Program-made: the position numbers and the translations under genes
Notes under the pieces: generated by a model
Seen by the model: only the letters and a program-made list of their open reading frames with translations
Databases searched by the model: none
Told to the model about the DNA's origin: nothing
Part shown: piece by piece, positions 9,634 through 18,154 of the stretch
How the letters are laid out: the number at the start of each line of letters is the position of its first letter
How positions within the stretch are numbered: the stretch's first letter is position 1
NCBI RefSeq assembly: GCF_003031265.1
Contig: NZ_CP019966.1
Coordinates: 1,922,001 to 1,986,000 of the forward strand
DNA from: Rhodopseudomonas palustris
GTDB lineage: Bacteria; Pseudomonadota; Alphaproteobacteria; Rhizobiales; Xanthobacteraceae
Direction: 5' to 3'
Length of the DNA: 64,000 nucleotides

Positions 9634-9674
9634 TTTTTCAGTGTGATTGACGCAATACCAACGATCGAGCTCCG

Positions 9675-10247
9675 ATGAGTTCTCCTCCCGACGACAAGCT
9701 CCGCGACCGGCTGCCTGGCGCCCTGACGACGCGGCGCTTTTCCAAGAACGGCATGGACCGTTTCATCGACGCGATCGAATGGATCGCGGCGTTCTTCGTC
9801 GGCATCGTCGCGCTGAACACGTTTCTGGCCGTGTTCATGCGCAAGTTCTTTTCGGTGACGATCCCGGACTACTACAATTTCGGTCAGTTCATGCTCGGTG
9901 TGCTGATCTTCTGGGGCATCGCCGCCACTTCCTACCGCGGCTCGCATATCACCGTCGATCTGGTGTGGGCGGCGGCATCGCCGCGCTGGCAGCGGATCAT
10001 CGACATCTTCGCCACTCTGGTCCTGCTGTTCGTCGTCAGCGTGCAGACCTACACGCTGTTCGACAAGGTGGTGACCACCAAAGCCGACCACATCGTCACG
10101 ATGGACCTGCAGATCCCGATCTGGCCGTTCTATCTGGTGTCGTGGATCGGCGACGTCTCCGCCGTGCTGCTGATCGCGATTCGAACCTTCCGGCTGATCT
10201 TCCATCCGGAGCAGATGCGCGAAGTGCGCATGAAGCCGGTGGAGTAA
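9675..10247 (+). CDS. tarQ: TRAP transporter small permease TarQ (DctQ family)
   Basis: 190 aa. After a polar N-terminus of about 35 residues there are four hydrophobic segments (starting around FIDAIEWIAAFFVGIVAL and including YLVSWIGDVSAVLLIAI), as in DctQ proteins. It forms the membrane complex with TarM and receives substrate from TarP. The stop is 6 bp before tarM, so the two are one operon. The tarP gene is 150 bp upstream with a repeat in between. Assigned by position and topology. Confidence 0.9.
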   Translation: MSSPPDDKLRDRLPGALTTRRFSKNGMDRFIDAIEWIAAFFVGIVALNTFLAVFMRKFFSVTIPDYYNFGQFMLGVLIFWGIAATSYRGSHITVDLVWAAASPRWQRIIDIFATLVLLFVVSVQTYTLFDKVVTTKADHIVTMDLQIPIWPFYLVSWIGDVSAVLLIAIRTFRLIFHPEQMREVRMKPVE

Positions 10248-10253
10248 GCCGCG

Positions 10254-11561
10254 ATGCTGACCAACGAGACGGTGGCCGCGATCGGCTTCGTCAGCCTGTT
10301 CGTCCTGATGCTGCTGCGCGTGCCGGTCGGCATGGCGATGGGCCTCGTCGGCGTCACCGGGTTCGGCTATCTCACCGGCTTCGAGCCGGCACTGAAGCTG
10401 GTCGGCCAGACCACGATGCGCACCGTCACCGACTATTCGTTCGGTGTGATTCCGATGTTTCTGCTGATGGGCGCGTTCGTGTCGGCGTCGGGCATCAGCC
10501 GCGAGCTGTTCCGCGCCGGCAACACCATCGTCGGGCATTGGAAGGGCGGACTCGGCATCGCCACCATCGCGGCCTGCGGCGGCTTCGCGGCGATCTCCGG
10601 CTCGTCGGTGGCGACCGCCGCGACGTTCTCGGCGGTGGCCTATCCGGAGATGCGCCGGTTCGGCTATCCGCAGTCGTTCTCGACCGGCGTGATCGCGGTC
10701 GGCGGCACGATCGGCGCGATGCTGCCGCCGTCGACCGTGCTGGCGGTGTACGGCATCATCACCCAGCAGGACATCGGCAAGCTGTTCATCGCCGGCATCT
10801 TGCCGGGCCTGCTGGCGATCGTGATGCACATGATCACGATCTGGATCATCGGCGTGGCGCGGCCGGGCTTCCTGCCGGCGGGGCCGAAGAGTTCGTGGGG
10901 CGACCGCCTCGCGGCGTTCCGCGACGTGTGGTCGCCGCTGCTGCTGTTTTTGTTCGTGATCGGCGGGCTGTATGGCGGCTTCTTCATCCCGACCGAGGCC
11001 GGGGCGGTCGGTGCCGTCGGCGCGTTCCTGATCGGTATCTTGCGCGGCAAGCTCGACCGCGAGGGCATCCTGCAGTCGCTGCTGCAGGCGACCCGCACCG
11101 CGGCCGCGGTGTTCACCGTGCTGATCGGCGCGCTGTGCTTCGGCTACTTCCTCACCATCACCCAAACGCCGCAATACGTCACCGAATTCCTCACCGGGCT
11201 CGGCATCGGACCTTACGGCGTGCTGGCGCTGATCCTGCTGATGTATCTGGTGCTCGGCTGCCTGATGGACGCGATGGCAATGGTGATCCTGACCGTACCG
11301 ATCGTGTTTCCGGTGGTCACGGCACTCGGCTTCGATCCGATCTGGTTCGGCATCATCATCGTGATGACGGTAGAGCTCGGCTTGATCCACCCGCCGGTCG
11401 GCATGAACGTGTTCGTGATCAAGAGTGTGATCAAGGACGTCAGCATGTCCACGGTATTTGCCGGCGTGCTGCCGTTCGTCGTCACCGATCTGATCCGGCT
11501 GGTGATCCTGATCGCGTTCCCGATCATCGCGCTGTGGCTGCCGATGCGGATGATTGGGTAG
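10254..11561 (+). CDS. tarM: TRAP transporter large permease TarM (DctM family)
   Basis: 435 aa, very hydrophobic throughout, with the length and 12 or so membrane segments of DctM subunits. Characteristic stretches include GGFAAISGSSVATAATF and, near the C-terminus, IHPPVGMNVFVI, which contribute to the substrate and sodium sites in this family. It is the sodium-coupled channel half of the TarPQM uptake system. It starts 6 bp after tarQ. A short inverted repeat follows the stop (11574-11602) and could end the transcript. Confidence 0.93.
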   Translation: MLTNETVAAIGFVSLFVLMLLRVPVGMAMGLVGVTGFGYLTGFEPALKLVGQTTMRTVTDYSFGVIPMFLLMGAFVSASGISRELFRAGNTIVGHWKGGLGIATIAACGGFAAISGSSVATAATFSAVAYPEMRRFGYPQSFSTGVIAVGGTIGAMLPPSTVLAVYGIITQQDIGKLFIAGILPGLLAIVMHMITIWIIGVARPGFLPAGPKSSWGDRLAAFRDVWSPLLLFLFVIGGLYGGFFIPTEAGAVGAVGAFLIGILRGKLDREGILQSLLQATRTAAAVFTVLIGALCFGYFLTITQTPQYVTEFLTGLGIGPYGVLALILLMYLVLGCLMDAMAMVILTVPIVFPVVTALGFDPIWFGIIIVMTVELGLIHPPVGMNVFVIKSVIKDVSMSTVFAGVLPFVVTDLIRLVILIAFPIIALWLPMRMIG

Positions 11562-11573
11562 TTCGAAAACCTC

Positions 11574-11602
11574 GTCATGGCCGGGCTCGTCCCGGGCATG
11601 AC
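11574..11602. repeat. Short palindrome related to family C repeats
   Basis: GTCATGGCCGGGCTCGTCCC then GGGCATGAC: the outer bases of a family C repeat with the middle missing. It lies 12 bp after the tarM stop and could act as a weak terminator. Confidence 0.5.
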
Positions 11603-11613
11603 GACCACCGTGG

Positions 11614-12084
11614 ATGTATGCGATGACGCCGACCCTCGAAACTCGCTACGCCTTCACCGTAACGGCGCGGATCGGCGAGGTGACGTCGGCCGGCGAGATC
11701 GGCAGCGGCGTGCGCCGGATCATTCCGATCCTCGGCGGCGAGGTAAAGGGCGAGGGGATCAGCGGCAAGGTACTGCCGTTCGGCGCCGATTTCCAGATCA
11801 TCCGGCCGAACGAACTGATCGAGCTGGAAGCCAAATATGCGTTCGAAACCGATGACGGTGCGGTGGTCTACGTCGAAAACATCGGCATCCGGTTCGGGCC
11901 GGTCGAATTGCTGCAGAAGCTGAAGCGCGGCGAGCCGGTCGACCCCAAGCTGATCTATTTCCGCACCCGGCCGCGATTCGAGACCGGCCACCCCAACTAT
12001 CAGTGGCTGATGCAGCATTTGTTCATCGGCTCCGCCGCCCGCCACGCCGACCGCGTCGTGATCGACGTGCATCAGGTGCTGTGA
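11614..12084 (+). CDS. DUF3237 family protein in the cou locus
   Basis: 156 aa (ATG at 11614; a second ATG at 11623 is possible). The sequence has the DUF3237 build: GVRRIIPILGGEVKG early, then a middle DDGAVVYVENIGIRFG and the C-terminal Asn-Tyr-Gln-Trp segment. The fold is probably a small beta-barrel; no catalytic function is known to me. It lies between tarM and couA in the same direction, 52 bp after tarM, and this position is kept in the described R. palustris locus, hinting at a role in aromatic acid use. No signal peptide. Confidence 0.85.
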   Translation: MYAMTPTLETRYAFTVTARIGEVTSAGEIGSGVRRIIPILGGEVKGEGISGKVLPFGADFQIIRPNELIELEAKYAFETDDGAVVYVENIGIRFGPVELLQKLKRGEPVDPKLIYFRTRPRFETGHPNYQWLMQHLFIGSAARHADRVVIDVHQVL

Positions 12085-12103
12085 GCACGGGGTGCTGCGA
12101 TCT

Positions 12104-12157
12104 TCACCCTCCCCTGGAGGGGGAGGGGCGCTCGCGCAGCGAGCGGGGTGGGGTGAC
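12104..12157. repeat. Inverted repeat, family E (left part)
   Basis: TCACCCTCCCCTGGAGGGGG ... GCTCGCGCAGCGAGC ... GGGGTGGGGTGA. A related half follows at 12281. Together they fill the 391-bp gene-free spacer before couA. Confidence 0.7.
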
Positions 12158-12280
12158 AGCCTCTCGTCCTGGCATGGACTAACCTCCGGCACGGTTGCGC
12201 TCTGCCGTGGAGGGAGAAGTCGACTTGGCGTAGTGAAGCCGGGGACACTTCTGCATAGGTGAGCTTCCGTGCCTGCGTCG

Positions 12281-12318
12281 CCCTCACCCCGATCCTCTCC
12301 CGCAAGCGGGAGAGGGGG
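12281..12318. repeat. Inverted repeat, family E (right part)
   Basis: CCCTCACCCCGATCC followed by the hairpin CTCTCCCGCAAGCGGGAGAG. Similar in base content to the 12104 element. Confidence 0.6.
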
Positions 12319-12438
12319 CGCGCCTCGCCGGGTTGCGCTGCTGTGCGACGCCGCTGGCGCACATCCAGCGCAGCGGTTTATGAGCCCCAGTCCCCGCTTT
12401 TGCACGGCAATGCCGATTGACGTCGGGCTCAAGTGATT

Positions 12439-12453
12439 GTTATGATCTATAAC
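12439..12453. promoter_or_regulatory. Predicted CouR operator upstream of couA
   Basis: GTTATG-ATC-TATAAC, one mismatch from the perfect inverted repeat seen before tarP, ending 22 bp before the couA GTG start. A repressor bound here would cover the couA promoter. Confidence 0.75.
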
Positions 12454-12475
12454 TATTCTGCACAGGACGTAATAA

Positions 12476-13282
12476 GTGCTCACAGGAAACGCTCAGGCCG
12501 CGACGCTCGCGGACCCGTCGACGCTTGTCGTCGACACCGTCGGCCCCGTGCTGACGATCGGTCTCAATCGCCCCAAGAAACGCAACGCCCTCAATGACGG
12601 GCTGATGGCGGCGCTGAAGGACTGTCTCACCGACATTCCGGATGAGATCCGCGCGGTGGTGATCCACGGCATCGGCGATCACTTCTCGGCCGGCCTCGAC
12701 CTCTCCGAACTGCGCGAACGCGACGCCACCGAAGGGCTGGTGCATTCCCAGACCTGGCATCGGGTGTTCGACAAGATCCAGTACTGCCGGGTGCCGGTGA
12801 TTGCGGCGCTGAAGGGCGCTGTGATCGGCGGCGGGCTCGAGCTCGCCTGCGCGGCGCATATCCGCGTCGCCGAGGCGTCCGCCTACTACGCGCTACCCGA
12901 GGGCAGCCGCGGCATCTTCGTCGGCGGCGGCGGCTCGGTGCGGTTGCCGCGGTTGATCGGCGTCGCCCGGATGGCCGACATGATGCTGACCGGGCGCGTG
13001 TATTCGGCCGCCGAGGGCGTCATGCACGGCTTTTCGCAATATCTGATCGACAATGGGGCGGCCTATGACAAGGCGCTGGAGCTCGGCAATCGCGTCGCGC
13101 AGAACGCGCCGCTGACGAATTTTGCGGTGCTGCAGGCGCTGCCGATGATCGCCGAGGCCAATCCGCAGACCGGCCTGTTGATGGAATCGCTGATGGCGAC
13201 CGTGGCGCAGAGCGACCAGGAAGCCAAAACGCGGATACGCGCTTTCCTCGATCACAAGACAGCCAAGGTTCGGCCGAGCTGA
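12476..13282 (+). CDS. couA: p-Coumaroyl-CoA hydratase/lyase (crotonase family)
   Basis: 268 aa, GTG start at 12476 with AGGACG upstream. It is a crotonase: the oxyanion-hole regions are HFSAGLDL (69-76) and GGGLELA (118-124), and acidic residues Glu122 and Glu142 lie where crotonases keep catalytic Glu. In the described R. palustris pathway CouA hydrates p-coumaroyl-CoA and splits it to 4-hydroxybenzaldehyde and acetyl-CoA (non-beta-oxidative shortening). It is followed 11 bp later by couB, the matching CoA ligase, and preceded by a CouR-type operator. No aldehyde dehydrogenase for the next step is present in this window. Confidence 0.9.
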   Translation: MLTGNAQAATLADPSTLVVDTVGPVLTIGLNRPKKRNALNDGLMAALKDCLTDIPDEIRAVVIHGIGDHFSAGLDLSELRERDATEGLVHSQTWHRVFDKIQYCRVPVIAALKGAVIGGGLELACAAHIRVAEASAYYALPEGSRGIFVGGGGSVRLPRLIGVARMADMMLTGRVYSAAEGVMHGFSQYLIDNGAAYDKALELGNRVAQNAPLTNFAVLQALPMIAEANPQTGLLMESLMATVAQSDQEAKTRIRAFLDHKTAKVRPS

Positions 13283-13293
13283 ACGGAGCCGTG

Positions 13294-15189
13294 ATGGACG
13301 CCATGACCGATCCCATTGCATTCGCCGCTACTGCCGACGGGCGTGACGCGGCTCACCCGCTGCGCGATATCTCGTTCGGCGAGATCGGCATCGCCACCGA
13401 GCGCAAGCCGGATGGCACGATCTACGTGCGCTCGACCACCACGCTCACCGATTATCCGGTGCGGATCACCGACCGGCTGCATCATTTTGCCGAGATCGCG
13501 CCGGACCGGGTATTCATGGCCGAGCGCAACGGCGAAGGCGGCTGGCGCAAGATCAGCTATGCCGAGATGCTGCGCGCCGCGCAGACCATCGCCTCGGCGC
13601 TGATCGCGCGCGGCCTGTCGGCCGAGCGGCCGGTGATGATCCTGTCCGGCAACTCGATCGACCATGCGATCGTGATGTTCGGCGCGCTGTATGCGGGCGT
13701 CGCAATGTGTCCGGTGTCTCCGCCATATTCGCTGGTGTCGAAGGATTACGGCAAGCTGCGGCACATCGTAGGGCTGCTGACCCCTGGCCTGATCTTCGCC
13801 GACGACATCACCGCCTTCGCCCCAGCGATCCTCGCCACCGTGCCGGAGGACGTCGAACTCGCTGCCACGCGTGGCGAGGTCAAGGGGCGCAAGGTGACGT
13901 CGCTCGGCGAATTGCTTGCGACGCCGGAGCATCCTGAGCTGGCCGCCAAGCACGAGGCGATCGGCCACGACACCATTGCGAAGTTTCTGCTGACCTCGGG
14001 ATCGACCGGCAATCCGAAAGCGGTGATCAACACCCAGCGGATGATCTGCGCCAATCAGGTAATGATCCGCGAGGCGATGGCGTTCCTGAAAGACGAGCCG
14101 CCGGTGATTGTCGACTGGCTGCCGTGGAATCACACCTTCGGTGGCAACCACAATATCGGCCTGACGCTGTTCAACGGCGGTTCGATGTATATCGACGACG
14201 GCAAGCCGACGCCGGCCGGGATCGCCGCCACCATCCGCAATCTGCGCGAGATCGCGCCGACGGTGTATTTCAACGTCCCGAAGGGATACGAGTCGCTGCT
14301 GCCGGTGCTGCGGGAAGACCAGCAGCTCCGCAAATTGTTCTTCAGCCGCCTGCACGCGATGTTCTTCTCCGGCGCCAGCCTCGCGGCGCACGTCTGGAGC
14401 GGGCTCGACGAGGTCGCGGTGGCGGAGACCGGCGCGCGCGTGCCGATGCTCACCGGTCTTGGGGCGACCGAGACCGCGCCGTTCTTCATGTCGGTGACGC
14501 CGCAGACGTCGCGTTCGGGCCATGTCGGTCTGCCGGTGCCGGGCAACGAGGCCAAGCTGGTGCCGAACAACGGCAAGCTCGAAGTCCGCGCCAAGGGGCC
14601 GAACATCACGCCCGGCTATTGGCGCGCTTCGGAGTTGACCGAGAAGGCGTTCGACGAGGAGGGCTTCTACAAGCTCAACGACGCGCTGAAGCCGGTCGAT
14701 CCGAACGATCTTTCGAGGGGCTTCGATTTCGATGGCCGCATCTCGGAGGACTTCAAGCTGGCGTCGGGCACCTGGGTCAGCGTCGGTCCGCTGCGCGCCA
14801 AGTTCATTGCTGCCTGCGCACCGCTGGTGCGCGACGTGGTGATCGCCGGGCTCGACCGCGATTATGTCACCGCGCTGGCGATCCTCGATCCAGACGGCTG
14901 CAAGCTGATCAACGCCACGCTGCCGCTGGAGGATCTGGCCGGCATGGCGGCCGACCATCTGATCCGCGAGGCGTTCCGCGAGCGCTTCGCCACGCTGCTG
15001 ACGCAGGCGACCGGCTCATCGAACCGCGTCACCCGCGCCGTGCTGCTCGGCGAGCCGCTGTCGATCGATAAAGGTGAGATCACCGACAAGGGCTCGGTCA
15101 ACCAGCGCGCCGTGCTGGAATATCGTGCCGCGCTGATCGCCGACCTGTACGCAGACCCGCCGCCCGCGCATGTGATCGCGCTGGAGTGA
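13294..15189 (+). CDS. couB: p-Coumarate/feruloyl-CoA ligase
   Basis: 631 aa (ATG at 13294; a GTG lies one codon earlier), of feruloyl-CoA synthase length. It is an acyl-adenylate-forming enzyme: the P-loop-like motif TSGSTGNPKA lies near residue 233, WLPWNHTFGG near 280, and GLGATETAPFF near 390. The C-terminal lid lacks the usual simple GR(T/S)KD sequence, as in feruloyl-CoA synthases. It activates 4-hydroxycinnamates with ATP and CoA in the cytoplasm; the product feeds CouA and is the inducer for CouR. Spacing to couA is 11 bp, so the pair is co-transcribed. A family A repeat follows the stop. Confidence 0.93.
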   Translation: MDAMTDPIAFAATADGRDAAHPLRDISFGEIGIATERKPDGTIYVRSTTTLTDYPVRITDRLHHFAEIAPDRVFMAERNGEGGWRKISYAEMLRAAQTIASALIARGLSAERPVMILSGNSIDHAIVMFGALYAGVAMCPVSPPYSLVSKDYGKLRHIVGLLTPGLIFADDITAFAPAILATVPEDVELAATRGEVKGRKVTSLGELLATPEHPELAAKHEAIGHDTIAKFLLTSGSTGNPKAVINTQRMICANQVMIREAMAFLKDEPPVIVDWLPWNHTFGGNHNIGLTLFNGGSMYIDDGKPTPAGIAATIRNLREIAPTVYFNVPKGYESLLPVLREDQQLRKLFFSRLHAMFFSGASLAAHVWSGLDEVAVAETGARVPMLTGLGATETAPFFMSVTPQTSRSGHVGLPVPGNEAKLVPNNGKLEVRAKGPNITPGYWRASELTEKAFDEEGFYKLNDALKPVDPNDLSRGFDFDGRISEDFKLASGTWVSVGPLRAKFIAACAPLVRDVVIAGLDRDYVTALAILDPDGCKLINATLPLEDLAGMAADHLIREAFRERFATLLTQATGSSNRVTRAVLLGEPLSIDKGEITDKGSVNQRAVLEYRAALIADLYADPPPAHVIALE

Positions 15190-15204
15190 GGGGCAATGGT
15201 CTCC

Positions 15205-15302
15205 GTCATTCCGGGGCGCGGACGCAGTCCGCGAACCCGGAATCCCGAGATGATCTGTGCAAGAGATTCCGGGTTCGCCGCTGCGCGGCGCCCCGGAATG
15301 AC
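15205..15302. repeat. Dispersed palindromic repeat, family A (copy 5), between couB and the thioesterase gene
   Basis: Starts GTCATTCCGGGGCGCGGACG and ends CGGCGCCCCGGAATGAC, with inner arms AACCCGGAATCCCGAG and AGAGATTCCGGGTTCG. Confidence 0.85.
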
Positions 15303-15326
15303 CAACTGAGAGGTAGGCGACTTTCG

Positions 15327-15746
15327 ATGTTCACCAACCGCCGTGAGGTGCAGATCCAGTGGGGCGATTGTGACCCGGCGGATATTGTGTACTACCCGCG
15401 TTACTTTGCGATGTTCGACGATTCCACCTCGGCGCTTTTTGTCGCAGCCGGATGCTCGAAGCGCGACCTGATCAAGGTCTATGGTCTGGTCGGGATTCCG
15501 ATGGTGGATACCCGCGCCAAGTTCTACATCCCCTCGACCTATGGCGACGTGATCAGCATCGAAAGCCGGATCGAGCGGTTCGGTCGTTCCAGCTTCGAAG
15601 TGGTGCACAAGCTCTTCAAGGGCGAACAGCTGGCGCTCGAAGGCTTCGAGACGCGGGTGATGGTCGGCCGCCATCCGGACGATCCAGGCCGGCTGAAGTC
15701 GGTGCCGGTGCCCGAGGAGGTGAAGGCGAAATTCATGCGGGGCTGA
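15327..15746 (+). CDS. 4-Hydroxybenzoyl-CoA thioesterase-like (hotdog fold) protein
   Basis: 139 aa from the ATG at 15327, which has GAGAGG 9-14 nt upstream. The N-terminal motif WGDCDPADIVYYPRYF is the signature of Pseudomonas-type 4-hydroxybenzoyl-CoA thioesterases; the Asp in CDPAD corresponds to the catalytic Asp17. Such enzymes release 4-hydroxybenzoate or other aryl acids from CoA. In this operon it may clear stalled aryl-CoA esters or recycle CoA when CouB runs ahead of CouA. It sits between couB and couP, in the same direction, separated from couB by a repeat. Confidence 0.88.
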   Translation: MFTNRREVQIQWGDCDPADIVYYPRYFAMFDDSTSALFVAAGCSKRDLIKVYGLVGIPMVDTRAKFYIPSTYGDVISIESRIERFGRSSFEVVHKLFKGEQLALEGFETRVMVGRHPDDPGRLKSVPVPEEVKAKFMRG

Positions 15747-15827
15747 CTCGCCGCCGGTGATGCCGTAAACAAGACGACAAGATCGCGCCGAACACGGCCG
15801 ATGCCATAACAGAGGGAGGAGGAGAAC

Positions 15828-16985
15828 GTGACCAAGTTCAAGCTATCCGCTACGGCGATCGCCGTGGCCCTCGCGTTGCCGGGATTGTCCGGTGCCGCTC
15901 TTGCCGAAACCAACGAAATCACCATCGGTATCACCGTCACCACCACGGGACCTGCGGCGGCGCTCGGCATTCCGGAGCGCAACGCGCTCGAATTCGTCGC
16001 GAAGGAAATCGGCGGCCATCCGCTCAAGGTGATCGTGCTCGACGACGGCGGCGACCCGACTGCCGCCACCACCAACGCGCGGCGTTTCGTCACGGAGTCC
16101 AAGGCCGACGTGATCATGGGCTCGTCGGTGACGCCGCCGACCGTGGCGGTCTCCAACGTCGCCAACGAAGCGCAGGTGCCGCACATCGCGCTGGCGCCGC
16201 TGCCGATCACGCCGGAGCGCGCCAAGTGGTCGGTGGCGATGCCGCAGCCGATCCCGATCATGGGCAAGGTGCTCTACGAGCACATGAAAAAGAACAACAT
16301 CAAGACCGTCGGATACATCGGTTATTCGGACTCCTATGGCGACCTGTGGTTCAACGACCTGAAGAAGCAGGGCGAGGCGATGGGTCTGAAGATCGTCGCT
16401 GAGGAGCGCTTCGCGCGTCCGGATACGTCGGTCGCCGGCCAGGTGCTGAAGCTGGTCGCCGCCAATCCCGATGCGATCCTGGTCGGCGCCTCCGGCACCG
16501 CCGCAGCGTTGCCCCAGACCACGCTGCGCGAGCGCGGCTACAAGGGGCTGATCTATCAGACTCACGGTGCGGCCTCGATGGACTTCATCCGTATCGCCGG
16601 CAAGGCGGCGGAGGGCGTGCTGATGGCGTCGGGTCCGGTGATGGATCCGGAAGGTCAGGATGCCAGCGCGCTGACCAAGAAGCCCGGCCTCGAGCTCAAC
16701 TCGGCGTATGAAGCCAAGTACGGCCCGAACAGCCGCAGCCAGTTCGCCGCGCACTCGTTCGACGCCTTCAAGGTGCTGGAGCGGGTGGTGCCGGTGGCGC
16801 TGAAGACCGCCAAGCCGGGCACGCAGGAATTCCGCGAAGCGATCCGCAAGGCGCTGATCAGCGAGAAGGACATCGCGGCGAGCCAGGGCGTGTACAGCTT
16901 CACCGAAACCGATCGCTATGGCCTCGACGACCGTTCGCGCATCCTGCTGACGGTGAAGGACGGCAAGTACGTGATGGTGAAGTAG
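15828..16985 (+). CDS. couP: ABC transporter substrate-binding protein CouP (aromatic acids)
   Basis: 385 aa, GTG start at 15828 with a very strong ribosome site (AGGGAGGAGG). The signal peptide ends at about residue 27 (SGAALAE). The mature part is a branched-chain-amino-acid-type periplasmic binding protein of two lobes; family landmarks include TGPAAALGIPERNA and GYSDSYGD. In the described system CouP binds p-coumarate, ferulate and related acids with high affinity. Its permease and ATPase genes lie beyond the GGDEF gene on the other strand. The upstream spacer holds only a CATAAC half-site, so it may be read through from the couA promoter. A strong terminator follows. Confidence 0.92.
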   Translation: MTKFKLSATAIAVALALPGLSGAALAETNEITIGITVTTTGPAAALGIPERNALEFVAKEIGGHPLKVIVLDDGGDPTAATTNARRFVTESKADVIMGSSVTPPTVAVSNVANEAQVPHIALAPLPITPERAKWSVAMPQPIPIMGKVLYEHMKKNNIKTVGYIGYSDSYGDLWFNDLKKQGEAMGLKIVAEERFARPDTSVAGQVLKLVAANPDAILVGASGTAAALPQTTLRERGYKGLIYQTHGAASMDFIRIAGKAAEGVLMASGPVMDPEGQDASALTKKPGLELNSAYEAKYGPNSRSQFAAHSFDAFKVLERVVPVALKTAKPGTQEFREAIRKALISEKDIAASQGVYSFTETDRYGLDDRSRILLTVKDGKYVMVK

Positions 16986-17021
16986 CCTCATCGCGCCGGC
17001 GACACCCCGCCTGCGCTTGCG

Positions 17022-17051
17022 AAGCCGGCCTCCCCGCGAGGCCGGCTTTTT
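17022..17051 (+). terminator. Rho-independent terminator after couP
   Basis: Stem AAGCCGGCCTC / GAGGCCGGCTT with loop CCCCG, followed by five T, 37 bp after the couP stop. Confidence 0.9.
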
Positions 17052-17299
17052 GCTGCGCGGGAGGCTGCCCTTGCGGCCTCAACACGTTCCGTCTGCACCG
17101 CAGAAAAATGGGGCACCGCCTTAGCGTCGCGTTAAGGCTGATGCTTCGAATTGCGCGGAGTTAACGTGACCGGCGCGCGTCCTCTGGTAGGAGTACCGGG
17201 GTTCAACGGACTTCGCGCGGCGGAACGCCGTGCATCGGGCCCGACGGCGGCCGAGGCGGTTACGCTTCCGTGCCGGCACGGCCCCAGCAACGGTGATTG

Positions 17300-18154
17300 A
17301 TGCCGAGCCAGATCGTCACGCAGCGTGATGTGATCCGCTACACCGCGGGCCGCGTGGTGGCCGCAGCCGGGATCACGGCGATCGTCACCATCATCTTTCT
17401 GATTTCCGATCTCGGCACCGATTGGCACGCGACCGTCGAGGTCGGCGCGGTGGTGAAGGCGTCGCTGGTGGTGGCGCTCGGCATCTCGACGACGCTGTCG
17501 GGCGCGATGGCGTATCGGTCGGCCCGTCTGATGCGGCAACTGACCTCGACCCGCGCCGAGCTGATGCGGATGTCGCGCACCGATCCTTTGACCGGCCTCC
17601 TCAACCGGCGCGGTTTCGACGAGGCGGCGGCGACCCAGCTCGCGCAGGCGAATTTCGCCGGGCAGCCGGTGGTGGCGATGATGTGCGACCTCGACCGCTT
17701 CAAGGCGATCAACGACCATTACGGCCATAACATCGGCGACCGTGTGCTCGCGGAGGTTGGCGACATTCTGCGCGACTTCGCCGCGCCGCGCGGCATGCTG
17801 ATCGCCCGCCACGGCGGCGAGGAATTTGCCGGCCTGATGGTCGGCGTCAGCGAGGAGCAGGCCAACGATTACGCGCTCGAGCTGTGCCGGCTGTGCGCCA
17901 CCGCTGTGGCCTGCGACGGCCGGCTGGTGGCGGTGACGATGAGCTTCGGCCTTGCGGCCTATCGCGGCGGTGAACTGTCGGCGCTGATGCGGCGCGCCGA
18001 CCTCGCGCTGTATCGCGCCAAGGATCTCGGCCGCAACTGCGTGGTGCTGCTCGACGACGGCGACGCCTTGCCGATGGCGCCCGCCGAACCGTCAGGCGGG
18101 GTGCGAGAAGCCGAGATAGCTCGCGACCACCGCCTCGTTGCGCGCAACCTCTGA
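17300..18154 (+). CDS. Membrane GGDEF-domain protein (putative diguanylate cyclase)
   Basis: 284 aa. Two hydrophobic segments (about residues 18-37 and 50-70) precede a complete GGDEF domain: RTDPLTGLLNRRGF, CDLDRFKAIND and the active-site loop HGGEEF, so the enzyme should make c-di-GMP from two GTP. The four residues five places before GGEEF are PRGM, not RXXD, so the product-inhibition I-site is absent. There is no extra sensor domain. Its last 63 bp overlap the end of the convergent couS gene on the other strand. It interrupts the couP and couS/T/U genes, and a gene is reported in this position in the known locus (hence couPSTU being split). Confidence 0.9.
   Translation: MPSQIVTQRDVIRYTAGRVVAAAGITAIVTIIFLISDLGTDWHATVEVGAVVKASLVVALGISTTLSGAMAYRSARLMRQLTSTRAELMRMSRTDPLTGLLNRRGFDEAAATQLAQANFAGQPVVAMMCDLDRFKAINDHYGHNIGDRVLAEVGDILRDFAAPRGMLIARHGGEEFAGLMVGVSEEQANDYALELCRLCATAVACDGRLVAVTMSFGLAAYRGGELSALMRRADLALYRAKDLGRNCVVLLDDGDALPMAPAEPSGGVREAEIARDHRLVARNL

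Noticed and set aside
8454..11390. 978-codon open frame antisense to tarPQM
   Set aside because: Composition is Arg/His/Gln/Asp-rich with no domain, and it lies fully opposite three clear transporter genes. In this GC-rich DNA such shadows are common (also 1293-3593, 51252-52526 and 56410-58323).
15747..15827. CouR operator before couP
   Set aside because: Only a CATAAC half-site is present and no inverted partner at the right distance.
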